64,000 bases of DNA from UBA6115 sp050953005 (GTDB taxonomy: Bacteria > Bacillota > Clostridia > Christensenellales > Aristaeellaceae), in contig JBMNLV010000005.1 in the NCBI GenBank assembly GCA_050953005.1, forward strand, positions 1 through 64,000, in the 5' to 3' direction. The position numbers were made by a program, and so were the translations under genes. Under the pieces are notes generated by a model, which did not search any database, was not told the origin of the DNA, and saw only the letters and a list, made by a program, of their open reading frames with translations. Shown here in pieces: positions 8,302 through 17,076 of this stretch (positions are counted from its first letter, which is position 1; every line of letters begins with the position of its first letter).

Positions 8302-8354
8302 ATACATGTCGCCAGACCATGTATAGAAGTGCGCCCTTCGTTTAGTCACGAAGG
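8302..8354 (+). other. Candidate oriT (MOBQ type) of the mobilizable island
   Basis: An inverted repeat ATACATG/CATGTAT (8302-8308 and 8318-8324) is followed 2 nt later by AAGTGCGCCCT (8327-8337). This is the inverted-repeat-plus-nic layout known from RSF1010- and pGO1-type oriTs, whose nic core is TAAGTGCGCCCT. A second stem, CCCTTCGT/ACGAAGGG, spans 8334-8354. The site is upstream of the MobA/MobL relaxase genes, as expected, but a 679-bp composite now lies between them. Nicking would be expected within GTGCGCCC; this is inferred from homologues. Confidence 0.65.
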
Positions 8355-8390
8355 GATAAGGCTCCGGTTCCAATGCACAATTTTCCCTTC

Positions 8391-9251
8391 CTAGGTATAC
8401 GATTCTTGCTCGTTTTGGTACTGCTCAAACTTCTTTCGGATAGCCTGTACGCGTTTGATAACACCGCTGTGATTCGCATAGCCCAGCTTTTCTGCGATCT
8501 GCACGTGAGTGAACCCATCCAACCGAAGCTGCATTATTGCCTTGTCCCGTTCTGACAACCGTGCAAAAAAGCGTTCTGAATAATCCTGAGCGATGACTGT
8601 TTCTTCCACATTCTGTGTTTCATCGGGGATGTAATACAGTTTATCATCGCCATCTTCCAAGGCTGATTCCAGTGAAAAGGCGCGCACATTTTTTGCTCGG
8701 GTATGATACCATTTCCTCAGAAAATCAATGCGTACACGGGTATTCCACTCTTCAAAATCTTCATGGCAGGGCATCTCCCGGACAATATCCAATAGTGGTT
8801 GCCATCCCTGCTCAACGATAGTTCGTTTCACCATACGCTCATAGATGGTAGTAATGTATTCGGATGAAAAGAATGGAATTTCTTCGCCTGGTGGAAAGTG
8901 CAGTAATGCATCCCAACCCCACCCGATAGCGCGCTCAATGCCCTTCAGCCACAGCGGCATGGCATAGGATAATCGCCACACGGGGAAGTCTCCGGTGTAG
9001 TGTTCCTTCCATCCGCCAAAGCCAAAATGCGGGAAAGCAAGTGCAGCAGTAGCGTCCATGATTTCGTGCAGGAAGGTATCAGTTTCAATCAAATCCAACA
9101 AGGAATCCGAAGCAGAAAGAACAGATAGATTTCTTGGTAATTGACTGAGTGTCGGACACTTGGCGATTAATTCTTGGGGCAAAAAATACACCAACGGCAG
9201 GTAACGAATATTGTGGTTTTGTTTCTGCTCATCAGTTGTTGGTTCACTCAT
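8391..9251 (-). CDS. Sigma-70 region 4-like regulatory protein
   Basis: A 286-residue protein. The last about 80 residues (FARLSERDKAIMQLRLDGFT, then IAEKLGYANHSGVIKRV) form a sigma-70 region 4 or LuxR-like helix-turn-helix. The N-terminal 200 residues are not recognised and contain many aromatic residues. No sigma region 2 is evident, so it is probably not a complete sigma factor. Similar proteins are frequent in clostridial mobile elements. The start at 9251 is chosen because GAGGAGG lies 7-8 nt upstream; an upstream ATG at 9290 lacks a site. Its DNA target is unknown. Confidence 0.65.
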   Translation of the reverse strand: MSEPTTDEQKQNHNIRYLPLVYFLPQELIAKCPTLSQLPRNLSVLSASDSLLDLIETDTFLHEIMDATAALAFPHFGFGGWKEHYTGDFPVWRLSYAMPLWLKGIERAIGWGWDALLHFPPGEEIPFFSSEYITTIYERMVKRTIVEQGWQPLLDIVREMPCHEDFEEWNTRVRIDFLRKWYHTRAKNVRAFSLESALEDGDDKLYYIPDETQNVEETVIAQDYSERFFARLSERDKAIMQLRLDGFTHVQIAEKLGYANHSGVIKRVQAIRKKFEQYQNEQESYT

Positions 9252-9489
9252 TTGTTCACCTCCTCTCGCATAAAGTATAATCGCACACATATATTAACGA
9301 CATAATTATATTATAAATGTTCCTTGTTGACCATTATAATCTAAAAATCGAGGATAGCAGACAAAAAAGCAACACTACAACAGGCGATGGAATTAACGGA
9401 TTATAAAATAATTCTTTACAAACAAGAGAATATTCTTTCTTTTATGAATATTTCATGATACAATTCTATCTTGAAAAGGAGGAATACAT

Positions 9490-9720
9490 ATGGGCGTCTC
9501 TTACAATAAATTGTTCAAACTATTGATTGACCGCGGAATGAAGAAAAAAGATTTGCAGGAAAAAGCGAAAATCAGTTCTGCTTCCGTCAGTAAGCTTGCG
9601 AAAAACGAATGTGTGCGTCTTGAAGTGTTGATCAAGGTATGTATTGCTCTTGGTGTCGATTTTGGAGACATCATGGAGGTTGTTTCCAACTCTGCTTGTT
9701 TAGAATCAAGCACGAAATAA
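9490..9720 (+). CDS. Small XRE/Cro-type helix-turn-helix regulator
   Basis: A 76-residue protein that is almost entirely one HTH domain (KKKDLQEKAKISSASVSKLA, then VLIKVCIALGVDFGDIMEVV), resembling the Cro/CI-type regulators of restriction-modification and mobile elements. A strong AAGGAGG lies 8 nt before the ATG. The 70 bp upstream contain a pair of GAATATT(T)C repeats (9428-9435 and 9446-9454) and a TACAAT -10 (9459-9464), where such a protein could bind and autoregulate. It lies directly before the helicase-to-methylase operon and may delay or limit expression of it. Confidence 0.8.
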   Translation: MGVSYNKLFKLLIDRGMKKKDLQEKAKISSASVSKLAKNECVRLEVLIKVCIALGVDFGDIMEVVSNSACLESSTK

Positions 9721-9762
9721 TAGCTTTAGTCTAACTGCACGCAGACTGAAAGGACTATTTGG

Positions 9763-12700
9763 ATGAAGATATTCGACAATGTCACGGAGATTGTCCGGGA
9801 TGACATGGAAAAAACCATTGTGAAAGATAGCAAGGTTTCCGTTGCGGCAGCCTGCTTTTCTATGTACGCCTATAATGTGTTGAAGAAGCAGCTGGAATCT
9901 GTTGATGAATTCCGCTTCATTTTCACATCTCCGACGTTTGTCAAAGAGAAAGCGGAAAAGCAGAAAAGAGAGTTCTATATTCCGCGCTTGAGCAGGGAGC
10001 AAAGCCTATACGGCACGGAGTTTGAAATCAAGCTGCGTAACGAAATGACACAGAAGGCCATTGCGCAAGAGTGCACTAACTGGATTCGCAAGAAAGCTCG
10101 TTTCAAATCCAACATCACCGGAGAAAATATGGGTGGATTTATGACCGTTGCATCTCCGTCTGAGCAAGTAGCCTACCTGCCACTTAACGGCTTTACTACC
10201 GTGGATATTGGTTGTGAACGGGGTAACAACAGCTACAACATGGTAAACCGCATGGAGGCCCCATTTTCTACCCAGTACATGCAGCTGTTCGATTCTCTCT
10301 GGCATGACCGCGATAGGCTGCAAGACGTTACAGATGTAATTATCGACAATATCACCTCTGCCTATAATGAAAATTCACCTGAATTTATCTATTTCATGAT
10401 GCTCTATAATGTATTTAGCGAATTTTTGGATGATATTTCAGAGGATGTGCTTCCAAACGAAGCTACTGGATTCAAACAGAGCAAAATCTGGAGCATGCTT
10501 TACGATTTTCAAAAGGATGCGGTGCTGGCGATTATCAATAAGCTGGAAAAATACAACGGCTGTATTTTGGCAGACAGCGTTGGTTTGGGAAAGACTTTTA
10601 CTGCGCTTGCCGTTATTAAGTATTATGAAAATAGAAACAAAACGGTTCTTGTGCTTTGCCCTAAAAAGCTGTCCGAGAACTGGAATACATATAAAGATAA
10701 CTACGTAAATAACCCGATAGCATCGGACCGCTTAAATTACGACGTTTTATTCCATACGGATTTATCAAGAAACGGCGGTATTTCCAATGGTCTTGATTTG
10801 GACCGCTTAAATTGGGGGAACTATGATTTCCTTGTTATCGATGAGTCGCACAATTTCCGCAACGGTTCCGGAACGCATGTAAACACCTTGAACCGGTACA
10901 CTCAGCTAATGGAAAAGGTGATCCGCACGGGCGTAAAAACCAAAGTGCTGATGCTTTCCGCCACGCCAGTCAATAACCGTTTTGTAGACTTGAAAAATCA
11001 ATTGGCGCTTGCCTATGAGGGTAATTCAGAAAACATCAACGCAAAGCTTGGTACCGAAAAAACAATTGAAGAAATCTTTCGTCAGGCTCAGCGAGCGTAC
11101 AATGAATGGACTAAGCTGGAGCCCGAAGCCCGAACAACGGACGCTCTTCTTCGGACGCTGGACTTTGATTTCTTTGAAGTGCTGGATAGTGTAACCATTG
11201 CCCGTTCCAGAAAACACATTGAGAAGTACTACGACACAACGGAAATCGGAAAGTTTCCGCAGCGCCTGAAGCCAATATCCCTCCGTCCCGGCATGACAAA
11301 TTTGAATACTGCCATTAACTACAATCAAATTTATGAGCAGCTCATGCTCTTGTCATTGTGCATTTATACGCCTTCAAACTATATTTTTCCAAGTAAACTT
11401 TCAAAATATATGGACATCACGCACCATAAAGGCAACAACCTAACGCAAAGTGGGCGTGAGCAAGGTATCCAGCGCCTAATGAGTATCAACCTCTTGAAAC
11501 GTTTGGAAAGCTCGGTTTATTCCTTCAACCTTACATTAAGCCGTATACTTGAGCTTATCAAGAATACCATTACAGCCATTGATGATTTTGAGAGATTTGG
11601 AAACGCAGACCTTGATATGTACGAAGCTGATGACAACGACTTCGATATGGATGATAGCAATACTGAATATTTTTCGGTCGGGAAAAAGGTAAAAATTGAC
11701 CTTGCCGATATGGACTATCAAACATGGCGAACCGAGCTGCAACAGGACGCTGACACCTTGGAACTACTTACTCTTATGGTGGCGGATATTACGCCGGAGC
11801 ATGACCTGAAGCTGCAAACGCTATTGCAGTTGCTGGATGAAAAAATGAACCGTCCGATCAATGAAGGCAACAAAAAAGTGCTGATCTTCTCCGCTTTCGC
11901 CGACACGGTGGAATATTTGTACGAGCACGTCAGCAAGTATATGAAAAACAATTACGGTTTGGATACGGCTATGGTTACCGGCTCTGTTGATGGCCGTACA
12001 ACGGTCAAGGGCCTTAAACCAACACTCAATAATGTTCTAACCTACTTTTCGCCTATATCAAAGGACCGAGATGTTCTGATGCCTGGCAGCACCACAAACA
12101 TAGATATCCTTATCGCGACCGACTGTATTTCCGAAGGCCAAAACCTGCAGGACTGCGACTATCTGGTCAACTACGATATTCACTGGAATCCTGTGCGCAT
12201 CATTCAGCGCTTTGGCCGTATTGACCGCATTGGAAGCCGAAACCAGTATATCCAGCTCGTCAATTTCTGGCCGGATATGACTTTGGATGACTATATCAAC
12301 CTAAAGTCCCGTGTCGAAACCAGAATGAAAATTTCCGTTTTAACTTCTACCGGTGATGATGACCCGATTAACCCGGAAGAAAAGGGGGATTTAGAATACC
12401 GCAAGGAGCAATTGAAGCGTCTCCAGGAAGAAGTTGTGGATATTGAAGATATGTCCTCAGGTATTTCTATTATGGACCTTGGTCTAAACGAGTTCCGCTT
12501 GGACTTGTTGGAATACGTCAAGACCCACGATGATCTCAGCAAAAAACCCAAAGGCCTGCACGCTGTTGTTCCGGCAGATGATGAAAATCCGGAAGGGGTC
12601 ATTTTTGTGCTCCGGAACATCAACAATGGTATCAATGTCGATAATCAAAACCGAATCCATCCGTTTTACATGGTTTATATCGCCGTGGATGGCGCTATCG

Positions 12701-12990
12701 TGTGCGATTATCTAAACCCTAAAAAACTGCTGGATACAGTAAGGCTGCTTTGCCGTGGTAAAAAGGAACCCGTCTTATCTCTCTGTAGGATATTCAACGC
12801 AGAAACGGATGATGGTCGGGATATGCGCAGGGTGTCAGAGCTTTTGAACGAAGCAATCAATTCCATCATCAATGTAAAGGAAGAAAACGATATCGATAGC
12901 CTCTTTTCCGCAGGAGGCACCTCCGCTTTGATGTCGGAGATTAACGGCTTGGACGATTTTGAGCTAATTTGCTTCCTTGTCGTGAAATAA
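9763..12990 (+). CDS. SNF2/HepA-type superfamily II helicase, first gene of the defence-like operon
   Basis: A 1075-residue protein. An N-terminal region (about 1-240) resembles the PLD-like leader of helicases in restriction-modification loci, but no HKD motif is seen. The ATPase domain has Walker A DSVGLGKTFTAL (about 270-281) and motif II DESH (about 360). The C-terminal helicase domain has STxxR-region residues CISEGQNLQDCDYLVNYDIH and motif VI QRFGRIDRIG (about 815-825), as in SNF2/RapA ATPases. It should be an ATP-driven DNA translocase. The stop is 12 bp before the DUF4391 start. Long helicases of this type paired with DUF4391 and type III Mod/Res genes suggest a remodelling role in restriction; this is inferred from context. 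Confidence 0.85.
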   Translation: MKIFDNVTEIVRDDMEKTIVKDSKVSVAAACFSMYAYNVLKKQLESVDEFRFIFTSPTFVKEKAEKQKREFYIPRLSREQSLYGTEFEIKLRNEMTQKAIAQECTNWIRKKARFKSNITGENMGGFMTVASPSEQVAYLPLNGFTTVDIGCERGNNSYNMVNRMEAPFSTQYMQLFDSLWHDRDRLQDVTDVIIDNITSAYNENSPEFIYFMMLYNVFSEFLDDISEDVLPNEATGFKQSKIWSMLYDFQKDAVLAIINKLEKYNGCILADSVGLGKTFTALAVIKYYENRNKTVLVLCPKKLSENWNTYKDNYVNNPIASDRLNYDVLFHTDLSRNGGISNGLDLDRLNWGNYDFLVIDESHNFRNGSGTHVNTLNRYTQLMEKVIRTGVKTKVLMLSATPVNNRFVDLKNQLALAYEGNSENINAKLGTEKTIEEIFRQAQRAYNEWTKLEPEARTTDALLRTLDFDFFEVLDSVTIARSRKHIEKYYDTTEIGKFPQRLKPISLRPGMTNLNTAINYNQIYEQLMLLSLCIYTPSNYIFPSKLSKYMDITHHKGNNLTQSGREQGIQRLMSINLLKRLESSVYSFNLTLSRILELIKNTITAIDDFERFGNADLDMYEADDNDFDMDDSNTEYFSVGKKVKIDLADMDYQTWRTELQQDADTLELLTLMVADITPEHDLKLQTLLQLLDEKMNRPINEGNKKVLIFSAFADTVEYLYEHVSKYMKNNYGLDTAMVTGSVDGRTTVKGLKPTLNNVLTYFSPISKDRDVLMPGSTTNIDILIATDCISEGQNLQDCDYLVNYDIHWNPVRIIQRFGRIDRIGSRNQYIQLVNFWPDMTLDDYINLKSRVETRMKISVLTSTGDDDPINPEEKGDLEYRKEQLKRLQEEVVDIEDMSSGISIMDLGLNEFRLDLLEYVKTHDDLSKKPKGLHAVVPADDENPEGVIFVLRNINNGINVDNQNRIHPFYMVYIAVDGAIVCDYLNPKKLLDTVRLLCRGKKEPVLSLCRIFNAETDDGRDMRRVSELLNEAINSIINVKEENDIDSLFSAGGTSALMSEINGLDDFELICFLVVK

Positions 12991-13002
12991 GGGGGGATGG
13001 AT

Positions 13003-13656
13003 ATGCTTGGGCTGCCCAAGACCACGGCGTTCAATCGGCGAATTCCAAAGCAAAAGTTTTATGAAAATCTTTCAGTAACACCCGCCTTAAAGCGAGTGTT
13101 TGTAGACCAGATTAAGGGGATTTACTGGAAAAACAAAATCGCCACAACAACCATGAATCTGGCCGAGGGAGAAACCGTTACCGAAATTGAAATCATCGAA
13201 GTGCGTCTGAACAACCCTGAATTGAATGTGTCTGTGCTCCGCCAGATTGATAAGGAAATTCCGTATCACATCATTTTTCTTTTGGAATATGATGGAAAGT
13301 ATCAGGCGTGGACGGCATACAAGGAAGAAGCCGCAAGCGGCCGCAGCGCCTTTAAAGTGGGTACCTATTACCGTACCGCTTGGCTACCCGAGCATGAATT
13401 GCCGCTAAAGGTAGACGGCCTCAACATTGATACCGTATATGAAAACTTCGTGCGCCAGATTGCAGGCGAAGCCCTGCAGGCTGAGAACAATGAAACCTTA
13501 AAGGAATCAATCGAACGGGACGAACGTCGGCAACAGCTGGAAAAACAAATCGCTACACTGCAGGCTAAGGTGCGAAAGGAAAAGCAACTAAACAAGCAGG
13601 TGCAATTGAATGCGGAGCTAAAGAAGTTAAGACAGGAACTGGAGGAATTATTTTGA
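13003..13656 (+). CDS. DUF4391 domain protein
   Basis: A 217-residue protein. The N-terminal part (FNRRIPKQKFYENLSVTPAL, then FVDQIKGIYWKNKIATTTMN) is typical of DUF4391, a family repeatedly found between a large helicase and type III restriction-modification genes. The last about 60 residues are a charged coiled coil ending KLRQELEELF. Function is unknown; a bridging subunit between helicase and methylase is plausible. GGGGGG at 12991-12996 is too close to the ATG at 12997, so the ATG at 13003 is preferred. Its TGA overlaps the TTG start of the next gene. Confidence 0.75.
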   Translation: MLGLPKTTAFNRRIPKQKFYENLSVTPALKRVFVDQIKGIYWKNKIATTTMNLAEGETVTEIEIIEVRLNNPELNVSVLRQIDKEIPYHIIFLLEYDGKYQAWTAYKEEAASGRSAFKVGTYYRTAWLPEHELPLKVDGLNIDTVYENFVRQIAGEALQAENNETLKESIERDERRQQLEKQIATLQAKVRKEKQLNKQVQLNAELKKLRQELEELF

Positions 13657-14714
13657 TTAATCACGAAGAGTATGTTCGCAAAGTGCTGTCTAGGAGAAAC
13701 CCTAATAATACCCTGAAAAGTAGAGAAAGCAACACTGTTGAGTTTAAGGAGTCATTTAATAAAGCCAATACCGCCAAGTATGCAAAGACCATGGCAGCGT
13801 TTTCCAACAATCGTGGTGGTTATATCATTTTTGGTGTTAAAGATAATCCTCGTTCCATCATTGGACTGAAAAATAGTAATTTCGATAATCTCAACCAAGA
13901 GCAATTTTCAGATGCAATCAACTCGCTTTTTGCGCCTGCAATAGATTGGGAGTGCGGCCTACTTGTTATTGACATGAAAACAGATAACGGTGAGATGGTT
14001 AATTTTAAAATTGGATGGATTTATACATCTAAAGCTGAATACAGACCAATCATTGCCCAAAAATCAAATGATGGCGAAAAAATCGTCAGTGGTGATATTT
14101 TTTACCGTTATAGGGCAAGGAGCGAAAAAATTAAGTTCGCAGAAATGAGTCAAATTATCGAAGAACGTACTGCAAAAGAACGTGAAGGACTTTTGAAATT
14201 ATTTGAAGTTATTCGAAAAAACCAAACAGCAAATTTAGGTATAGTGAATTATAACAACGGTAAAATTACCACACCGTATGGTATAGATGTAGCTTTTGAC
14301 AGAAGACTAGTTACTCAGGTTTTGCGAAAAGCTAAATATATTAAAGAAGGGAGTTTTAACGAAACTAATGGTATACCAGTTATTAAAGTCACTGGCAATA
14401 TTGATTTAGCAGAAGAAGTACCAGTACCAGAAGGAAACCCAGATGAAACTCATCCATATATCCAAAAACAACTTGCAGAAGAACTAAGGATAAGTACGCA
14501 AGATTTATATGCGTTAATCTGGTATTACAAAATGAAAGAAGCTAAAAAATATCATCTTGAAATTACTTTTTCGAAGAACAATAAAAGACATAAATTCTCT
14601 GATTTTGCCTTGTTATTCTTAAGGGAAAAGATTTTGGAGTTGAATACTAGACCAGAAGAGTTTGATAAAATTCGTGAAGCCTATAAAAGACGAGAAAAAA
14701 AGAGAATGGAGTAA
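13653..14714 (+). CDS. Schlafen-type AlbA_2 ATP-binding protein
   Basis: A 353-residue protein. The AlbA_2/Schlafen domain is at about residues 25-160, with NTVEFKESF and AFSNNRGGYIIFGVKD as the recognisable blocks. The C-terminal half is basic with a winged-helix-like segment and a lysine/arginine-rich end. The start is TTG (GGAGGAATTATT TTG), overlapping the stop of DUF4391 by 2 nt, so translation is coupled. The gene is clearly AT-richer than the helicase and Res genes, suggesting that it joined the operon separately. Such domains occur in RNA- or DNA-targeting defence proteins; whether it is a nuclease or regulator here is not evident. Confidence 0.75.
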   Translation: MINHEEYVRKVLSRRNPNNTLKSRESNTVEFKESFNKANTAKYAKTMAAFSNNRGGYIIFGVKDNPRSIIGLKNSNFDNLNQEQFSDAINSLFAPAIDWECGLLVIDMKTDNGEMVNFKIGWIYTSKAEYRPIIAQKSNDGEKIVSGDIFYRYRARSEKIKFAEMSQIIEERTAKEREGLLKLFEVIRKNQTANLGIVNYNNGKITTPYGIDVAFDRRLVTQVLRKAKYIKEGSFNETNGIPVIKVTGNIDLAEEVPVPEGNPDETHPYIQKQLAEELRISTQDLYALIWYYKMKEAKKYHLEITFSKNNKRHKFSDFALLFLREKILELNTRPEEFDKIREAYKRREKKRME

Positions 14715-14718
14715 ACTG

Positions 14719-16578
14719 ATGGAAAAAATGAAATTTGAGTCGCCAGATATGACAGTGAAAAATATTGATAAGATTGCTGAGCTGTTTCCGAATTGCATAA
14801 CCGAAGCGCTCGATGAAGAGCGCAGTACACCAGAGAAAAAGGTTTATAAAAAGGCTGTCAATTTTGAACTGCTGAAGCAGATGCTTTCAGGTGACGTGCT
14901 GGAGGGCGATGAAGCCTATGAGTTTACTTGGGTTGGAAAAAAGGCCGCTATTGTTGAAGCTAACAAGCCCATCCGCAAAACCCTGCGCCCCTGTCCCGAA
15001 GAAAGCAAGAATTGGGACACCACAGAAAATCTCTACATTGAGGGTGATAATCTTGAGGTGATGAAATTGCTTCAAGAGAGCTATCTCGGTTCCATCAGGG
15101 TGATATATATTGATCCACCTTATAATACAGGAAATGATTTTATATATCGTGATAATTTTGCAATGACTAAAGCAGAATTTGACGATCAGATAGGTGTGTA
15201 TGATGATAGTGATAATAAACTTTATAAAAACACAAATGCAAATGGACGATTTCACTCTGATTGGTGTTCAATGATCTATTCACGTCTCGTTCTTGCACGA
15301 AATCTTTTGACAGATGATGGCGCTATATTTGTGAGTATTGACGAACATGAACTATCCAACTTAATAAGCATAATGAATGAAATATTTGGAGAGGAAAACT
15401 TTATTGATGCTATTGTTTGGGATAAAAAGGCATCTGCAAAAGGAGTCCCCCCAAAAAACATGATGGTCAATGTACATGAGTATATTGTTGCCTATTCAAA
15501 ATGCAATAATTTTAAATTTATAGGTGAAAAAAGAACGGAAGAATCCGGAGGTTTTAAGAACCCAGACAATGATCCTCGTGGTCCTTGGCGCATGTCTAAT
15601 ATAAAGAGCACAATTAAGCCTATAGAAGAAGCATTTACGATAGTTGATCCGGATACTGGAAAAGAGTATACAAATACATGGGCGTTTTCAAAAGAGTCCT
15701 TAGAAAAAATGATTAAAGAAAAGAGGATTCTGTGGAAGGAGAGTTTACCAAAACAAAAAGAATTCTTATATGAAATGACGAATGAAAACACAGCAATAAA
15801 AAGCAATTGGGGTGTGTTTGATGCACAGAGCACAACGGTTTTCTTGAAGAATTTGTTGCCACAGGTTAATTTTGATAATCCAAAGCCGATTAATTTGATG
15901 AAGTACTTGGTTAATGTTGCTGTCAAGCCAGATGATATTGTTCTTGATTTCTTTTCAGGATCAGCTACTACTGCACATGCTGTGATGCAAGTGAATGCCG
16001 AAGATGGTGGAAAAAGACGCTTTATTATGGTACAGATTGCTGAACCATACGAGGAAAAGACAGAAGCATATAAAGCCGGAATTAGAAGCATATGTGATGT
16101 GGGCAGGGAAAGAATCCGGAAAGTGGGAGAAAAAATCAAAGACGACAATCCACTAACGACAACCGAACTAGATGTAGGTTTTCGCGCTTTTTATGTGGAC
16201 GAAAGCAATATGAATGATGTTTATTATTCTGCTGGTGAATATAATCAAGATATGTTGTCAATGATGGAATCGAATGTTAAGGCAGACCGTAATGATTTGG
16301 ATTTGCTTTTTGGTTGCTTGCTTGAATGGGGCCTTCCTCTTTCTATGCCTTATACATCAGAGAAGATTGATAGCTTCACGGTGCATACTTATAACGATGG
16401 AGACCTGATTGCCTGTTTTGACGAGAATATTTCTGATACGGTCGTCAAAACGATTGCGAAGAGACAGCCGCTTCGCGCGGTGTTCCGTGATAGCAGTTTT
16501 AACGGCAGTCCTGCGAAAATCAATGTCGGCGAAATCTTTAAAATGCTCGCGCCGGATACGAGGGTAAAGGTAATCTAA
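14719..16578 (+). CDS. mod: Type III restriction-modification DNA methyltransferase (Mod)
   Basis: A 619-residue adenine-N6 methylase of the beta class: catalytic motif IV IDPPYNTG (about residue 131) precedes the AdoMet-binding motif DFFSGSATTAHAV (about residue 410). Between them lies the target-recognition region. That region (about 15,050-16,100) is noticeably AT-richer than both flanks of the gene, as expected where recognition domains are exchanged. The start ATG at 14719 has GGAG 8 nt upstream, inside the end of the AlbA_2 gene; an upstream in-frame ATG at 14662 lacks support. It partners Res, 500 bp downstream. Recognition sequence cannot be predicted. Confidence 0.93.
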   Translation: MEKMKFESPDMTVKNIDKIAELFPNCITEALDEERSTPEKKVYKKAVNFELLKQMLSGDVLEGDEAYEFTWVGKKAAIVEANKPIRKTLRPCPEESKNWDTTENLYIEGDNLEVMKLLQESYLGSIRVIYIDPPYNTGNDFIYRDNFAMTKAEFDDQIGVYDDSDNKLYKNTNANGRFHSDWCSMIYSRLVLARNLLTDDGAIFVSIDEHELSNLISIMNEIFGEENFIDAIVWDKKASAKGVPPKNMMVNVHEYIVAYSKCNNFKFIGEKRTEESGGFKNPDNDPRGPWRMSNIKSTIKPIEEAFTIVDPDTGKEYTNTWAFSKESLEKMIKEKRILWKESLPKQKEFLYEMTNENTAIKSNWGVFDAQSTTVFLKNLLPQVNFDNPKPINLMKYLVNVAVKPDDIVLDFFSGSATTAHAVMQVNAEDGGKRRFIMVQIAEPYEEKTEAYKAGIRSICDVGRERIRKVGEKIKDDNPLTTTELDVGFRAFYVDESNMNDVYYSAGEYNQDMLSMMESNVKADRNDLDLLFGCLLEWGLPLSMPYTSEKIDSFTVHTYNDGDLIACFDENISDTVVKTIAKRQPLRAVFRDSSFNGSPAKINVGEIFKMLAPDTRVKVI

Positions 16579-16593
16579 GGAGGTGGCTTCCGC

Positions 16594-17046
16594 ATGGGAA
16601 AATGGATTATGGACAACCTGCTAACAATCCTTATCGCTCTTCTTGGCGCAGGAGGCTGGCTTGGCTTTATTCTTAACAAGCGTTATGAGCACAAAAAAGA
16701 CCAGAAGCAAACAGTTGAATCACTGAGAAAAGAGCTGGTATCTTTGCAGAATGAAATTGACAGGTATAAAACGAAAGAAGTGTCTGAAGAATTAATCGAT
16801 AAATCTCATGGAAGTATCTATTATGAAACGTTCGCAGATGGAAAAACGAGAACCATTTGCGGTTACTGTTGGGAAAAAGAACATTTGAAAATTCCGGTTA
16901 TTCCTCAATTGGAATACAATGGAAGGACTAGATTAGATGAATATTGGGCTGTTTGTTCGAATTGTAAGAATAGTTGTACTTTCTTTGATCAGAACAGCGA
17001 CATAGATATTGATGTGGATGAAGAAGAATCAGAATTGCCTTTTTAA
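16594..17046 (+). CDS. Membrane-anchored coiled-coil/zinc-ribbon protein between mod and res
   Basis: A 150-residue protein. A single N-terminal transmembrane helix (LLTILIALLGAGGWLGFIL) is followed by a coiled coil (about 38-65) and a C-terminal zinc ribbon with CGYC (about 90) and CSNC (about 130). The end is very acidic (DIDIDVDEEES). AAGGAGG lies 11 nt before the ATG, and 15 bp separate it from mod. Small membrane proteins are not part of ordinary type III restriction-modification systems. This one could tether the complex at the envelope or sense something there; that is speculation. Similar zinc-ribbon proteins are seen with bacterial chromosomal islands. Confidence 0.7.
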   Translation: MGKWIMDNLLTILIALLGAGGWLGFILNKRYEHKKDQKQTVESLRKELVSLQNEIDRYKTKEVSEELIDKSHGSIYYETFADGKTRTICGYCWEKEHLKIPVIPQLEYNGRTRLDEYWAVCSNCKNSCTFFDQNSDIDIDVDEEESELPF

Positions 17047-17076
17047 ATCACAATTGACAATGGAACAGGAAATGTT

